Positions 26,165 through 37,049 of a DNA stretch of 64,000 nt are shown here, piece by piece. Under the pieces are notes generated by a model. It saw only the letters and a list, made by a program, of their open reading frames with translations. It was not told the DNA's origin and searched no databases. The position numbers and the translations under genes are program-made. The DNA comes from Verrucomicrobiaceae bacterium (GTDB lineage Bacteria; Verrucomicrobiota; Verrucomicrobiia; Verrucomicrobiales; Verrucomicrobiaceae), in contig JAIBCL010000001.1 of the NCBI GenBank assembly GCA_019694165.1, positions 186,001 through 250,000 on the forward strand, given 5' to 3'. Position 1 is the first letter of the stretch. Every line of letters begins with the position of its first letter.

Positions 26165-28498
26165 GTGTTTGCCCGTCTTTTCGCCGCCACCTTCATCGCC
26201 TGTGCCCTCAGCACAGCGCTGTCGGCTGCCGACATGTCGCCCGCGCAGCGCAGCTTCTTCGAGACGAAGATTCGCCCGGTGCTGGTGAAGCAGTGCTACG
26301 AATGCCATTCGCAAGGCGCGAAGAAGCTCGGCGGCAAGCTGTTGCTGGATGCACCATCGGAGATGATCGCGGGCGGCGAGTCAGGGCCGGCGTTGATTCC
26401 GGGCAAGCCGGACGAGAGCCTCATCATCAAGGCCGTGCGCTACGAAGATCCCGAGATGCCGCCCAAGCAACGGCTGCCGGAGCAGGTGGTGAATGACTTC
26501 GTCGAGTGGGTGAAGATGGGCGCGCCTGATCCGCGCGTGGAAGTCACGAAAGCAAGCAAGCCCGCCACCCCAAAGGAGCCGCTGTGGTCGCTGAAGCCGG
26601 TGAGCAATCCCAAACCACCGGGCGTGAAGCATCGTGACTGGCCTCGCGATCCGATCGACGCCTTCGTGCTGACGAAGCTCGAAGCAAAGTCACTCAAGCC
26701 CGCCGCCGATGCCGATGCGCGCACACTCGTTCGCCGCCTCTACTTCGATCTCACCGGCCTTCCTCCTCCAGCCGAGGCGCTCAATGCCGCCCTTTCCGAT
26801 TCGTCATTCGCCATTCGTCATTCGTCACTGGAATCGCTCGTCGATTCCCTGCTCGCCTCACCAAACTTCGGCGAAAAATGGGGCCGTCACTGGCTCGATG
26901 TCGCGCGCTACGCGGAGTCGAATGGAAACGACGGCCTCTCGCGCAACGCCAGCTTTCCTCACGCGTGGCGCTACCGCGATTACGTGATCCGCGCGTTCAA
27001 CGACGACACGCCCTACGATCGCTTCCTCACCGAGCAGCTCGCGGGTGATCTGCTGCCGTTTGATTCGTCTGCGCAGCGCGACCGGCAGCTCATTGCTACG
27101 GGCCTACTCGCACTCGGCGCAAAGCCTGCGAAGGCGATGAACGACAACTTCGAGATGGATGTCATCGCCGACCAAATCAACGTCATCGGTGGCGGCATCA
27201 TGGGTCTCACGGTCGGGTGCGCGCGCTGCCACGATCATAAGACCGACCCCATCAGCGCTCGCGACTACTACGCGCTCGCTGGCATCTTCAAAAGCACCGA
27301 GACCATGTGGGGCGCAGCGGCGCGCCAAGGTCTCACCGCGCCGGAGACGCCGCTGCATGAGTTGCAAGTCTCGCTCAAGGTCACACCACGCACCGAGATC
27401 GATCCGATCCTGAAAGCGAATCCACCGCATCGTCCGCCCGCAAAGCCTGCCTTCAAGTATGCCGACGATGCGCCGCTCGCGATGGGCGCGCGTGAAGGCA
27501 AGACCATCGCCGACTGCAAGCTCAACATCGACGGCGACGCGAAGAAGCTCGGCCCCGCCGTGCCGCGCGGCTTCATTTCCGCGTGTGGTGCGATCGATCC
27601 AGCGATGTTGCCCGACGTAAAGCAAAGCGGACGCCTGCAACTCGCGCGCTGGCTCACGAGCCCGCAGCATCCGCTCACGGCGCGCGTGATGGTGAACCGC
27701 GTGTGGCAGCATCTCTTTGGCGAAGGCTTGGTCACCACGCCGAATGACTTCGGAACTTATGGCGAGCGGCCATCGAATCCTGAATTGCTCGATCATCTAG
27801 CGGCTCGCTTCATGCGCGAGGGCTGGTCGATGAAGAGGCTGATTCGCAGCATCGTGCTGAGCAGCACGTATCAGCTCAGTTCAAGGAGCGGCGATTTGCA
27901 GTCGCCGGAGGCGGTTGAAAACCGCCTTTCCTTGTTCGGTCAGCATCGTGTGCGTCGTCTCGATGCCGAAGAGCTGCGAGATACGATGCTTGCCGCGACG
28001 GGTGAACTTGATCCTCAGCCCGCAGCCGGCTCCGTCATCCAACGTCGTGATGTCTTGATCAACGAACTGCCGCCGCTGCATCAGCCCAGCACGCATCGCA
28101 GTGTGTATCTGCTCATGCTGCGCAACTCCATGCCTCCCGAGCTGACGCCCTTCAATCTACCCGACGCCACCACCGTCACCGACAAGCGAGACACCTCCGC
28201 GCTCGCCACGCAATCGCTCTACCTGCTGAACAACGCCTTCGTCATCGAGCAATCGAAGCGCTTCGCCATGAAGCTCGCGGTGATCAGTGATCCGGCTCAG
28301 CGCATCCGCACGGCTTACCATCGCGCACTCGGACGTGATCCAAGCGATTCCGAGCTGCGACGCGTTCAGGATTTCCTCCGCGAGGCCGACCTCACGTTCG
28401 TCTCCTCGCAGAACGCCGGCGCGAAGCACCAAAGCGATGCATGGGCAGCCCTTTGCCAGGCCCTGCTGGCCAGCAACGAGTTGCGATATGTGGATTGA
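26165..28498 (+). CDS. DUF1549/DUF1553 protein with N-terminal PSCyt1 haem domain
   Basis: 777 aa from GTG 26165 with signal peptide MFARLFAATFIACALSTALSAA. PSCyt1 cytochrome domain with QCYECHSQG (haem CxxCH, residues 44-48); DUF1549 with RRLYFDLTGLPP, GRHWLDVARYAESNG and [17 protein letters not shown]1553 with [30 protein letters not shown] and RRLDAEELRD. These large exported proteins are hallmarks of Planctomycetes and Verrucomicrobia and occur with DUF1501 partners; their biochemical role is unproven. It is followed at 9 bp by such a partner. Two repeat insertions lie in frame inside it (26799 and 27890). Confidence 0.9.
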   Translation: MFARLFAATFIACALSTALSAADMSPAQRSFFETKIRPVLVKQCYECHSQGAKKLGGKLLLDAPSEMIAGGESGPALIPGKPDESLIIKAVRYEDPEMPPKQRLPEQVVNDFVEWVKMGAPDPRVEVTKASKPATPKEPLWSLKPVSNPKPPGVKHRDWPRDPIDAFVLTKLEAKSLKPAADADARTLVRRLYFDLTGLPPPAEALNAALSDSSFAIRHSSLESLVDSLLASPNFGEKWGRHWLDVARYAESNGNDGLSRNASFPHAWRYRDYVIRAFNDDTPYDRFLTEQLAGDLLPFDSSAQRDRQLIATGLLALGAKPAKAMNDNFEMDVIADQINVIGGGIMGLTVGCARCHDHKTDPISARDYYALAGIFKSTETMWGAAARQGLTAPETPLHELQVSLKVTPRTEIDPILKANPPHRPPAKPAFKYADDAPLAMGAREGKTIADCKLNIDGDAKKLGPAVPRGFISACGAIDPAMLPDVKQSGRLQLARWLTSPQHPLTARVMVNRVWQHLFGEGLVTTPNDFGTYGERPSNPELLDHLAARFMREGWSMKRLIRSIVLSSTYQLSSRSGDLQSPEAVENRLSLFGQHRVRRLDAEELRDTMLAATGELDPQPAAGSVIQRRDVLINELPPLHQPSTHRSVYLLMLRNSMPPELTPFNLPDATTVTDKRDTSALATQSLYLLNNAFVIEQSKRFAMKLAVISDPAQRIRTAYHRALGRDPSDSELRRVQDFLREADLTFVSSQNAGAKHQSDAWAALCQALLASNELRYVD
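26799..26826 (+). repeat. Heptameric tandem repeat inside coding sequence
   Basis: Four consecutive units ATTCGTC, ATTCGCC, ATTCGTC, ATTCGTC in the DUF1549 domain, translated as part of SDSSFAIRHSSLESLVDS. Homologues normally have a short variable loop here. 28 bases is not a multiple of three, so any expansion must have been balanced by flanking change. Confidence 0.6.
27890..27927 (+). repeat. REP-like double hairpin inside coding sequence
   Basis: Two adjacent stem-loops: GGCGA...TCGCC (27890-27906) and the perfect 8-bp stem AGGCGGTT-GAA-AACCGCCT (27909-27927). Translated as SGDLQSPEAVENR in a linker of the DUF1553 protein before RRLDAEELRD. Its form is like palindromic elements inserted in frame, though only one copy is visible here. 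Confidence 0.5.
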
Positions 28499-28507
28499 GT
28501 TTTGCGT

Positions 28508-29854
28508 ATGTCCGACCTCATGAAAACAATGTCCCGTCGCCAGATGCTCCGCTCCGCCTCGTGCGGCTTCGGGTATTTGGCGATGTCGCATCTCGCGAAT
28601 GCCGCGAGCGCGGGACTTGATGCGAGGCCCGCGCGGCTGCGTGCGAAGGCGCAGCGCGTGATCTTCCTGAACATGTCGGGCGGCCCCGCGCAGTTGGACA
28701 TGTTTGATTACAAGCCTCAGGTCGGGCAGAAGCCTCATGCGGGTTCGATCGCGAAGTTCGCGCGGCGCGGACAGAGCGGCGTGTGGGTGTCGGACATGCT
28801 GCCGAACATCGCGCGTCATGCCGACAAACTGTGCGTGATCAACTCGATGACCGCCGACACCAGCATCCACGCGCAGTCGATGCTGCAACTGCACACCGGC
28901 GACCGCCTGCGTCCGTGCCCGAGCATGGGCGCGTGGGTGGCGTATGGCCTGGGCACCGAGAATCAGAACCTGCCGGGCTTCATCAGCTTCAACACGGCGA
29001 AGCCTGCCGAATACGCCGCCGCGCAATTGCCTTCAGTCTTCGGCGGAACGCCCATCGGAGTGAACGGCGAGAACATGAGCCGGGCAACGATCAGCAACAT
29101 CGCCAGCGATCATTTGCCGCTTGGCGTAAAGCGTCGCCAGCTCGATCTGATTCAAGCGATGAACCGGGATCACCTCGCCGCGCGCAATGATGACGCGCAG
29201 CTCGAAGGCGTGATCGAGACGATGGAACTCGGCTTCCGCATGCAAGCCGAAGCTCCCGGCTTGCTCGATCTCAGCGGCGAATCGAAAAGCACGCTGGAGC
29301 GCTATCACGTCGGCAAGAGTTTCGACGTCGGCACCTGCAAGCCGAGCGACTTCGGCCGCCAGTGCCTGCTCGCGCGTCGCTTCTGCGAGGCGGGCGTGCG
29401 CTTCATCGAACTCAATCACGGAAGCTGGGATCAGCACACCGATCATCGTCGCGATCTGACCGCGAACTGCGCCAGCACCGATGCGCCGATCGCCGCCTTG
29501 CTCGATGATCTCGACGAACGCGGCCTGCTCGAAGACACGCTCGTGGTGTGGGGCGGCGAGTTTGGTCGCCCGGGCCTGAAACCCGGCGAAGACAAAGATC
29601 AAACCGGTCACCAGCATCGCGCCTTCACCTTCTGGCTCGCCGGCGGCGGCGTGAAGGCTGGTCATGTTCATGGCAGCACGAATGAAGACGGCAGTGTGGT
29701 CGCTGACGGCGGCGTTCACTTCCGCGATCTGCACGCGACGATCCTGCACCTCCTCGGTCTCGATCACGACAATCTCGCGGTCGTCAGCGGTGGTCGTCGG
29801 ATTCGACTCACGGGATTGCAGGGCGGCAAGGTGGTGAACGGCCTCATCGCATGA
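28508..29854 (+). CDS. DUF1501 protein, Tat-exported
   Basis: 448 aa. Tat-like signal [26 protein letters not shown] near the N-terminus. The domain is related to the alkaline-phosphatase/sulfatase superfamily: [69 protein letters not shown] and [15 protein letters not shown]1501 proteins are normally encoded beside DUF1549/1553 proteins, as here (9-bp gap, likely one transcript). TTG 28502 is an alternative start. Function not established. Confidence 0.9.
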   Translation: MSDLMKTMSRRQMLRSASCGFGYLAMSHLANAASAGLDARPARLRAKAQRVIFLNMSGGPAQLDMFDYKPQVGQKPHAGSIAKFARRGQSGVWVSDMLPNIARHADKLCVINSMTADTSIHAQSMLQLHTGDRLRPCPSMGAWVAYGLGTENQNLPGFISFNTAKPAEYAAAQLPSVFGGTPIGVNGENMSRATISNIASDHLPLGVKRRQLDLIQAMNRDHLAARNDDAQLEGVIETMELGFRMQAEAPGLLDLSGESKSTLERYHVGKSFDVGTCKPSDFGRQCLLARRFCEAGVRFIELNHGSWDQHTDHRRDLTANCASTDAPIAALLDDLDERGLLEDTLVVWGGEFGRPGLKPGEDKDQTGHQHRAFTFWLAGGGVKAGHVHGSTNEDGSVVADGGVHFRDLHATILHLLGLDHDNLAVVSGGRRIRLTGLQGGKVVNGLIA

Positions 29855-29967
29855 ACTCGCATCACCGCTTCCCTCGGACCTTCCTGCGCGGCGTCGCGAT
29901 GATGGAGAAGATGAACGTGCGCCCGAAGACCTGCGTCGATGCGAAGAGGACGTTGGATGAGGTATGA
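29851..29967 (+). pseudogene. Possible N-terminal remnant of a DUF1552-type gene
   Basis: A 38-codon frame whose ATG overlaps the DUF1501 stop (ATGA). It begins [17 protein letters not shown], close to the Tat-like start of DUF1552 proteins (PRRTFLRG), a family often encoded with DUF1549-type genes, but then stops after a short unrelated tail. Probably a deletion remnant; could also be a chance frame. The remaining bases to 30131 show no gene. Confidence 0.3.
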
Positions 29968-30131
29968 CAAGACGCGCCGGCTGAGAGCGTTGACTCCGCA
30001 CCTCGATTCCGGCCCTGCCAGTCCGCTCAATGAACCGTCGCCAGCTTCGCATGATCCCATCGGCCTCTGCATGCAGTTGCGCGGCCGCCCGTGCGGAGGT
30101 CGTCACAGCAGCGGCGATCCACTCCTTCCTC

Positions 30132-32609
30132 ATGCGCTCCATCGGCTTGATCAGCATCCTGCTCGTTACCGCACAGGCCCTGGCCGCTGCAGCGGGCTTC
30201 GCTGGCGACGGGCCGTCCATTCCGCCAGCCGCCGTCTCGAATCAGACAGCGCCGCCGAGCCCGGCTTCCATCGATGCCTTTGTGGATGCCAGGCTCACCG
30301 CTGCCGGCCTGCGCCGCTCTCCGCCGGCTGATGCTGCCGACTGGTTGCGCCGTGTCACGCTCGATCTCACCGGCCTGCCGCCGACTCCCGAGGAGGCGGC
30401 CGCGTTTCAGTCGGCCCTGTCAGGCCGTTCCGGCAAGACCGATGCGTACGCCGCAGTGGTGGACCGGCTTCTGCGGAGTCCGCGCTACGGCGAGCGGTGG
30501 GCGCAGCACTGGCTGGACGTGGTGCGCTACGCGGACACGCATGGCTTCGAGGTGAACACCGAGCGGCCAAACGCCTGGCCCTACCGCGATTATGTCATCC
30601 GGGCTTTGAATGACGACCTGCCCTACGACGAATTCATCCGCCAGCAGATCGCCGGCGACGCGCTGGACGCCGCAGCGGATGCAGCCACCGGCTTTCTCGT
30701 CACCGCCTCCGTGCTGCTGCCGGGCCAGATCGGCAAAGACGATCCCTCGAAGCGGCTCGCGCGGCAGGATTCCATCGATGAGATCGTGACGAACATCGGG
30801 CAGACCTTCCTCGGTCTCAGCATCGGGTGCGCACGCTGTCACGATCACAAGTTCGATCCGATCAGTGCGAAGGACTACTACGGCATGCAGGCATTCGTGT
30901 CCGGAGTGGAGTATGGCGAGCGGGAGCTGCGCACGCCGGAGGCCAGCGCAGCACGCGGGCGCGTCGCCGGACTGAAATCAGAGATCAACACCATCGACAA
31001 GCGCCTCGAGAGCTTCGTGCCGCTGGCAAACTCCGGCGCGAAACGTCCGATGATCAACGCCCGCGAGAACCGCGACCGTTTTCAGCCGGTGAAGGCCGGA
31101 CGAGTACGCTTTACCATCCGCAGCACGAACAGCCTGGAGCCGTGCATCGACGAACTGGAGATTTACAACCTCGCCGGGGAGAATGTGGCGCTGCGGGCGG
31201 AAATCAGCGTTTCAGGCGAACGAGTGACCGCCGACCGCCACGAGCAGCGATTCGTGAACGACGGAAACTACGGCAACTCGCGAAGCTGGATGTCGGGCGA
31301 GGTCGGCAAAGGCTGGGTGGAGATCGAGTTTGCCCAGGGGCAGGAAATTGACCGCGTGGTGTGGGGCCGGGATCGACAGGGAAAGTTCAAAGACCGCCTC
31401 GCCACCAGCTACAGCATCGAAGTCGCCGATGGCGCAGGCCCGTGGAAGCTCGTGGCTGATTCCAGCGACCGCGTGCCCTACGCCGCCGATGACAAAACCG
31501 GACCTGAGTTTTCCGTGCAAGGTCTGACCAAAACCGAGGCCGCGGAAGCAAAACGCCTCAGTGACCGGCGCAAACCCTTGGAAGCCGAGATGAAACGCCT
31601 CGGAGCCTCGCTGCTCGTCTTTGCCGGCACCTTCCGCGCGCCCGATGAGATACATCTGCTCAATCGCGGCGACCCCGAGCAACGAAAAGAAGAAATCACA
31701 CCTGCCGTGCCTGCCGCGCTGGGCAAGCTGAGCCTGCCAAAGTCCGCGACCGACCAGCAGCGGCGCACCGCGCTGGCAGGGTGGATCGCCAGCCCGCGGA
31801 ATCCGCTCACCGCCCGCGTGATGGTGAACCGCATCTGGCAAGGGCACTTCGGCACCGGCATCGTCGCCACACCGAGTGACTTCGGCCGCATGGGCATGAA
31901 GCCCTCGCATCCCGAACTGCTCGACTGGCTTGCCGCCGAATTCATCCGCAGCGGCTGGAGCGTCAAACACATGCACCGGCTCATCGTGTTGAGCGGGACG
32001 TATCGGCAGAGCGGTCTTGGCATGAGCAGGAGTGATGCGGCAGATGCCGCCGCCGCCCTGGACGCGGACGACCGCCTGCTCTGGCGCTTCCCCGGCCGGC
32101 GCATGGAGGCCGAGGTCATCCATGATTCCATCCTCGCAGTCAGCGGTGCATTGAACCTGCAAATGTTCGGCCGGGGATACGACCTCTTCGACAAACGCGG
32201 CGGCCTCAGCGGCTTCAAGCCCGTGGAAGCATTCACGCCCGCGAACCAGCGCCGCATGATCTACGCGCACAAAGTCCGCCGCGAGCCCGAGGCTGTATTT
32301 GGAGCTTTCGACTGTCCTGATGCCGGTCAGAGCACCGCCCTGCGCCGCGCCTCCACCACCCCCGTCCAAGCCCTGAACCTCTTCAACAGCCGCTTCACCC
32401 TCGACCATGCCGAGATCTTTGCCACGCGGGTGAAAAAAGAGGCCGGCGATGATCGCGACAGCCAGATCCAACGCACCTTCCAGCTTGCGTTGAATCGCAA
32501 CCCAACTGCCGGGGAACTTCACGACGCCGCGCCCGTCGTCGCCGAGCACGGCCTCGGCGTGCTCTGCCGCGCCATTTTCAACAGCAACGAGTTCTTGTTC
32601 CTGCCATGA
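30132..32609 (+). CDS. DUF1549/DUF1553 protein with internal discoidin-like domain
   Basis: About 825 aa from ATG 30132 (signal [22 protein letters not shown]). There is no PSCyt1 domain; it starts almost directly with DUF1549 ([49 protein letters not shown]). Residues about 330-460 hold a beta domain like F5/8 type C ([59 protein letters not shown]), suggesting glycan binding. DUF1553 follows with [24 protein letters not shown]. Stop and next start overlap (ATGA). Confidence 0.85.
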   Translation: MRSIGLISILLVTAQALAAAAGFAGDGPSIPPAAVSNQTAPPSPASIDAFVDARLTAAGLRRSPPADAADWLRRVTLDLTGLPPTPEEAAAFQSALSGRSGKTDAYAAVVDRLLRSPRYGERWAQHWLDVVRYADTHGFEVNTERPNAWPYRDYVIRALNDDLPYDEFIRQQIAGDALDAAADAATGFLVTASVLLPGQIGKDDPSKRLARQDSIDEIVTNIGQTFLGLSIGCARCHDHKFDPISAKDYYGMQAFVSGVEYGERELRTPEASAARGRVAGLKSEINTIDKRLESFVPLANSGAKRPMINARENRDRFQPVKAGRVRFTIRSTNSLEPCIDELEIYNLAGENVALRAEISVSGERVTADRHEQRFVNDGNYGNSRSWMSGEVGKGWVEIEFAQGQEIDRVVWGRDRQGKFKDRLATSYSIEVADGAGPWKLVADSSDRVPYAADDKTGPEFSVQGLTKTEAAEAKRLSDRRKPLEAEMKRLGASLLVFAGTFRAPDEIHLLNRGDPEQRKEEITPAVPAALGKLSLPKSATDQQRRTALAGWIASPRNPLTARVMVNRIWQGHFGTGIVATPSDFGRMGMKPSHPELLDWLAAEFIRSGWSVKHMHRLIVLSGTYRQSGLGMSRSDAADAAAALDADDRLLWRFPGRRMEAEVIHDSILAVSGALNLQMFGRGYDLFDKRGGLSGFKPVEAFTPANQRRMIYAHKVRREPEAVFGAFDCPDAGQSTALRRASTTPVQALNLFNSRFTLDHAEIFATRVKKEAGDDRDSQIQRTFQLALNRNPTAGELHDAAPVVAEHGLGVLCRAIFNSNEFLFLP

Positions 32610-34051
32610 ACCCCGAACACCTCTCCACTGCGGGCCGCCTGCTGCTGGACCGCCGGCGGTTTCTCACTCAGAGCGCCACGGCGCTGGGGAGCATCGCCCT
32701 GTCGAGCCTGCTGGCGGAGGATCAGGTCATCATCGATCCCGCGCGTCCGTATGCGCCGCGTGGCACGCACTTTCCGGCGAGGGCGAAGAACGTGATCGTC
32801 ATCTTCTGCGCGGGCGCGGTCAGCCAGCTTGAGACCTGGGATTACAAACCGGAACTCATCAAGTGGGACGACAAGCCGTTGCCGGGAGGACCAAGCGTGA
32901 CGTTCCAGGGCCCGGCGGGCAATCTCGCAAAGCCGCAGTATGCCTTCCGGCAGCGCGGGCAGACGGGGAAGTGGGTCAGCGAGATGATCCCGCATCTCGC
33001 GGAGCTGACGGACGACATCGCATTCATCCACTCGCTCACCAGCAAGTCGAACACGCACGGCCCGGCGGAGAACTTCCTCTCCACCGGCTCGGTGCTGGAT
33101 GGCTTCCCTTCCCTCGGTGCGTGGGTGACGTACGCGCTCGGCAGCGAGAGCCAGGAGCTGCCCTCGTATGTCGCCATCCCTGATCCGCGTGGCGTGCCGC
33201 AAAACGGCGCGAACAACTGGGGGCCGGGATTCCTGCCCGCGGCATTTCAGGGAACGACGATGTCCTCAAAAGAACCCGTGCGGCATCTCGGTGCACCGGG
33301 CGTGAGCAGCAGCGCCGACCACGCGGCACGCTCTCTTTTGCAAAAGCTGAACGCACGACATCTCGCGGCGAATCCCGGCGACAGCAAGCTCGCCGCCCGC
33401 ATCGCCAGCTACGAACTGGCCGCGGCCATGCAGCTCAGTGTGCCGCGTATCACCGATCTGAGCACCGAACCGGCGCACATTTTGCAAATGTATGGCGCCG
33501 ACGACACGCTGGACGCGAACAAATCGGCGTTCGCCAGGAACTGCATCCTCGCGCGGCGGCTCGTCGAGCGTGGCGTGCGCTTCGTGCAGCTTTTCAACGG
33601 CGCGTACGCCAGCGGCGGCGCGTTGAATTGGGACGGCCACAGCAAGCTCAAGGAGCAGTACGACACCCACGCCCGCATCCTCGACCAACCCGCCGCCGCG
33701 CTGATCCGCGATCTGCGGCAGCGCGGCATGCTGGAGGACACCCTCGTGGTGTGGTGCACCGAGTTCGGCCGCATGCCCTTCTTCCAAAAAGGCGCGCAAG
33801 GCCGCGATCACAACCCCGACGGCTTCACCTGCTGGCTCACCGGCGCCGGCGTGAAGCCCGGCGTCAGCCACGGCCGCACGGACGAATTCGGCCGGAAGGC
33901 CGTCGAGGACGTTCATCCGCTGTATCACTTCAACGCCACCATCCTTCACCTGCTCGGCCTCGATTTTCAGCGCCTCAGCTTCGAGCACAACGGCATCCAG
34001 CGACGCCTTACTAATGTGGAGGGCAAGGTGATCCGCGAGGTGCTGGCGTGA
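32606..34051 (+). CDS. DUF1501 protein, second copy
   Basis: 481 aa; twin-arginine-like start [23 protein letters not shown]. Core motifs [78 protein letters not shown] and [13 protein letters not shown] mark the family. It overlaps the preceding DUF1549/1553 stop by four bases, so the pair is translationally coupled; this is the second such module in 8 kb and its proteins are clearly diverged from the first. Confidence 0.9.
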   Translation: MNPEHLSTAGRLLLDRRRFLTQSATALGSIALSSLLAEDQVIIDPARPYAPRGTHFPARAKNVIVIFCAGAVSQLETWDYKPELIKWDDKPLPGGPSVTFQGPAGNLAKPQYAFRQRGQTGKWVSEMIPHLAELTDDIAFIHSLTSKSNTHGPAENFLSTGSVLDGFPSLGAWVTYALGSESQELPSYVAIPDPRGVPQNGANNWGPGFLPAAFQGTTMSSKEPVRHLGAPGVSSSADHAARSLLQKLNARHLAANPGDSKLAARIASYELAAAMQLSVPRITDLSTEPAHILQMYGADDTLDANKSAFARNCILARRLVERGVRFVQLFNGAYASGGALNWDGHSKLKEQYDTHARILDQPAAALIRDLRQRGMLEDTLVVWCTEFGRMPFFQKGAQGRDHNPDGFTCWLTGAGVKPGVSHGRTDEFGRKAVEDVHPLYHFNATILHLLGLDFQRLSFEHNGIQRRLTNVEGKVIREVLA

Positions 34052-34056
34052 GTTTC

Positions 34057-35202
34057 ATGTCAGACGGACCGATGAGCACCCGCCGCGGGCAGACCGCCCG
34101 CCAGACGATCGCGAACGCGCCGGCCGATCCGCCGTCTGGCGGTGGTGCGTTGTTCGATGCCCTGCTCACGCAGCCGCGGCCGATCCTTGCGCTCGCGCCG
34201 ATGCAGGATGTGACGGACCTGCCTTTCATGCGGATCATGGCCCGCTATGGCGGACCGGACTTGTACTTCACGGAGTACTTCCGCGTGCATCCGGACTCGT
34301 GCTTGAACAAGACGATTCTGTCTTCGATCACGCGGAATCCGACGGGGAGGCCGGTCATCGCGCAGATGATCGGAAATCACATCCCGTCGCTGGTGCGCAC
34401 GGCGAAGGAGCTGCTCCACCACCCTGTGGCCGGGATCGATCTGAATCTCGGCTGCCCCGCGCCGGTGGTGTACCGCAAGTGCGCTGGCGGCGGCTTGCTG
34501 CGCGACCTGCCGCTGGTCGATGCCATCCTCGGTGCGCTGCGCGAGGCGATTCCGGGCCGCTTCACGGTGAAGACGCGGATCGGATTCGACGACGAGCGCA
34601 CCTTCGATGCGCTGCTGCCGGTCTTTGCGAGGCACTCGCTCGATCTGCTCACGGTGCACGGCCGCACGGTGCTGCAGATGTACCGGGATGGCGTGCGCTA
34701 CGATTTGATCGCGCAGGCCGCGGCTGAGTTGAAATGTCCGGTGCTTGCCAATGGAAACATCTCCACGCCGGCGGATGCGCGGGCGGTGCTGGAGCAGACC
34801 GGCGTGCGCGGCGTGATGATCGGGCGCGGCGCGATCCGCAATCCATGGCTCTTCGGGCAAATCCGCGCGCATCTGCGCGGCGACGAGATCACGAGTCCTT
34901 CAGGGCGGGATGTGCTCGGGTACATCCGCACTCTTTACGACTCGGCATGTGATCCCGAAGTGCGCGAGTTCTCGAATGTGACGAAGATGAAGCGCTACAT
35001 GAACTTCATCGGCGCGGGTCTGGAGAACGGCGGGACCTTCCTGCACGCCATCCGGCGCGCCACCACATGCGACGGCTTCTTCGCCATCTGCGCCGAGCAT
35101 CTCGATCACGCGCGACCGATGGCCCTGGCTCCGGCGCTCAGTCCGACGGCGGACGGGCCGGGCGACGACAATCACCGCACGCCGGGCCAGTCGAGCACCT
35201 GA
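34057..35202 (+). CDS. tRNA-dihydrouridine synthase, DusC-like paralogue
   Basis: 381 aa. FMN-barrel motifs: ILALAPMQDVTDLPFM, IDLNLGCPAPVVYRKCAGGGLLR with the catalytic Cys, LLTVHGRTVLQMYRDGVRYDLI, CPVLANGNISTP and GVRGVMIGRGAIRNPWLFGQI. It differs from the copy at the window start and has a 45-residue N-terminal extension rich in Pro/Gly. Starts at GTG 34048, ATG 34057 and ATG 34072 are all possible. Its 3' end overlaps the convergent oxidoreductase gene by 31 bases. Confidence 0.85.
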   Translation: MSDGPMSTRRGQTARQTIANAPADPPSGGGALFDALLTQPRPILALAPMQDVTDLPFMRIMARYGGPDLYFTEYFRVHPDSCLNKTILSSITRNPTGRPVIAQMIGNHIPSLVRTAKELLHHPVAGIDLNLGCPAPVVYRKCAGGGLLRDLPLVDAILGALREAIPGRFTVKTRIGFDDERTFDALLPVFARHSLDLLTVHGRTVLQMYRDGVRYDLIAQAAAELKCPVLANGNISTPADARAVLEQTGVRGVMIGRGAIRNPWLFGQIRAHLRGDEITSPSGRDVLGYIRTLYDSACDPEVREFSNVTKMKRYMNFIGAGLENGGTFLHAIRRATTCDGFFAICAEHLDHARPMALAPALSPTADGPGDDNHRTPGQSST

Positions 35203-36860
35203 CCATCCCGCACGAGGCGGGCGCGCAGCTCTTCGTACTCCACGTCCTGCACAGCGGCGCCCTGGTCAATGGCTATGCACGCGGCGACGGCGGCAGACTG
35301 GCTGGTGATCATCAGCACCGGCTCCATGCGGATGCTGGCAAAGGCGGTGTGGCTGGCGCTGAGCGCAAAGGTGACGAAGAGATTCCCGCACTCAGCGCGT
35401 TTCGGCACGATGGCGTCGTAGCCGATGGGATACGGCGGCGCGCCGTCACGCGAACCGGCGAGCTTCCCCTCGCGCGTGACCACTCCATCCTTCACGATGC
35501 GGCGGATTTCATGCACATCCGTGCCGTAGCTGCCGAGACCCACGGACTTGGGCGCGATCTGCCGTCCGAAGGTGTGGTGTTCGGTCATCACCAGAGCGCC
35601 CGTCATGCGGCGCGCCTCGCGGACGTAGAGCTGATGCGGCCAGCCGCCGGCATCGGGGAATTCGTCTTTGGGCAGTCCGAAGCGCCGCATCTCGGTCCGC
35701 ACCTTTTCGGGCACGCGTTTGTCAGTGGCGAGAAAGTGGAGCAGGCCGCGGTGGTAGTGCTCATGATCGCGGGCGATCTTCTCGCGCTGTGCGTAAGTGG
35801 CCCCGGGCCAGGCATGGGAAGCGCCGGGAAGATTGCCGCCGAAGGTGGCGGTATTGAAGTCCCACTTGTCATTCGGCAGCGGGTCGTGCTTGGAAAACCA
35901 GCGCAGGTCCATGTCATCGCCGTTCTGCCGGCACGCCTCGATGAAGCGCGCGACGAGCTCGTAGCGCTGCGGATCGTAGCCCGGCGGCGGAGCGATGGGG
36001 ATCATGTTCGCCGTGTTCGTCGTGAGACAAAGGCGGTAGCAATACGCCTGCACGCCGGGCGCGGGATCGCCGGGCCGGCCCACATCGTCGAGTTCCACGA
36101 GGGGCAGCACACCGCTCTCGGGGCAGCCGATCTTCACGTACGGATCGAGCGGGAAATCGCGATCCCACACGCCGAGGCCGTCCTTGAGCCGGCCGTTTGC
36201 TCCCGGCTGCGCAAACTCGCTGCGCGGCTGGAAGCGCCCGCTGTATTGGATGCCGTTGAGCGACTCGCCGTACTTTGCGTTTCCCTCGCGCATGAGCGTA
36301 AAGCTCACGCCGGCCTTCGCCATCAAGTCGCCTTCATAGGTCGTGTCGATGAACATCTTCGCGCGGATCACGTCGCCGTTTTCCATCGTGATCTCCGAGA
36401 TGCGCACGCCGTCTTTTCCAACGCCTGCCAGCCGTGCGCTGAACATCACCCTCACCCCGGCCTCGCGCGCCATGTCGTCGAAGACCTTCTCCGCAACGTG
36501 CGGCTCGATGGCATACGCGCCACCGGTGGCGGGCCCGCCATCGCTTTTGAACGGCTTGTCCCACTCCAGCTTTTTTCCGTAGGCGGCGACGAGCCTCGTA
36601 AAGTACTCGCGCGCGATGCCGCCGACGCTGCGGGGATCGCCGATGTCCACGGCGCTGAGTCCGCCGCCGGTCATGCCGCCGAGATGCCGGCCCGGCTCTG
36701 CCAGCACCACACTCCTGCCCATCCGCGCCGCCTGCACGGCGGCCGCCACGCCGCCGGAAGTGCCGCCGAACACCGCCACATCCGTCTCAACCACGGCGGC
36801 CCCGGCGGCGCACGAAAAACCGAGGGCGACGAGCATGGCGGCGAGGAAGCGGGCGGACAT
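35172..36860 (-). CDS. Secreted FAD-dependent oxidoreductase
   Basis: 562 aa with signal peptide MSARFLAAMLVALGFSCAAGA. The mature protein opens with an FAD Rossmann motif (VAVFGGTSGGVAAAVQAARMG) and GRHLGGMTGGGLSAVD, followed by KMFIDTTYEGDLMAKAGVSF; this is the FAD_oxidored family common in PVC and Bacteroidota genomes and often linked to polysaccharide use. Near the C-terminus LMITSQSAAVAACIAIDQG. Substrate unknown. Divergent from the metallophosphatase gene across 189 bp of GC-rich sequence without clear promoter motifs. Confidence 0.85.
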   Translation of the reverse strand: MSARFLAAMLVALGFSCAAGAAVVETDVAVFGGTSGGVAAAVQAARMGRSVVLAEPGRHLGGMTGGGLSAVDIGDPRSVGGIAREYFTRLVAAYGKKLEWDKPFKSDGGPATGGAYAIEPHVAEKVFDDMAREAGVRVMFSARLAGVGKDGVRISEITMENGDVIRAKMFIDTTYEGDLMAKAGVSFTLMREGNAKYGESLNGIQYSGRFQPRSEFAQPGANGRLKDGLGVWDRDFPLDPYVKIGCPESGVLPLVELDDVGRPGDPAPGVQAYCYRLCLTTNTANMIPIAPPPGYDPQRYELVARFIEACRQNGDDMDLRWFSKHDPLPNDKWDFNTATFGGNLPGASHAWPGATYAQREKIARDHEHYHRGLLHFLATDKRVPEKVRTEMRRFGLPKDEFPDAGGWPHQLYVREARRMTGALVMTEHHTFGRQIAPKSVGLGSYGTDVHEIRRIVKDGVVTREGKLAGSRDGAPPYPIGYDAIVPKRAECGNLFVTFALSASHTAFASIRMEPVLMITSQSAAVAACIAIDQGAAVQDVEYEELRARLVRDGQVLDWPGVR

Positions 36861-37049
36861 GGAATGCAGGGGCGGCGATGAATCGAGAAACAGCGGTGCG
36901 CGTGCAAGCCAGGAGCCTGCAAGTGGCGGCGGGAGGTCAACGCACACACCGGCGGCCGTCTTTTAGGCGACTTCTCTCAGGCCGCCTGCTATCCGCGCCC
37001 GCCAAAGCGCTGCAAGTCGGGGCCGCCCGATCTCGTTCGTTGCACCGTC

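Noticed and set aside
35172..35202. Overlapping 3' ends of dus and the FAD oxidoreductase as a regulatory antisense pair
   Set aside because: A 31-base convergent overlap is common in compact genomes and nothing else suggests regulation.
35067..36881. 604-codon ORF antisense to the FAD oxidoreductase
   Set aside because: Shadow frame of a GC-rich gene; the oxidoreductase has a signal peptide and FAD motifs while this frame shows no family motif.
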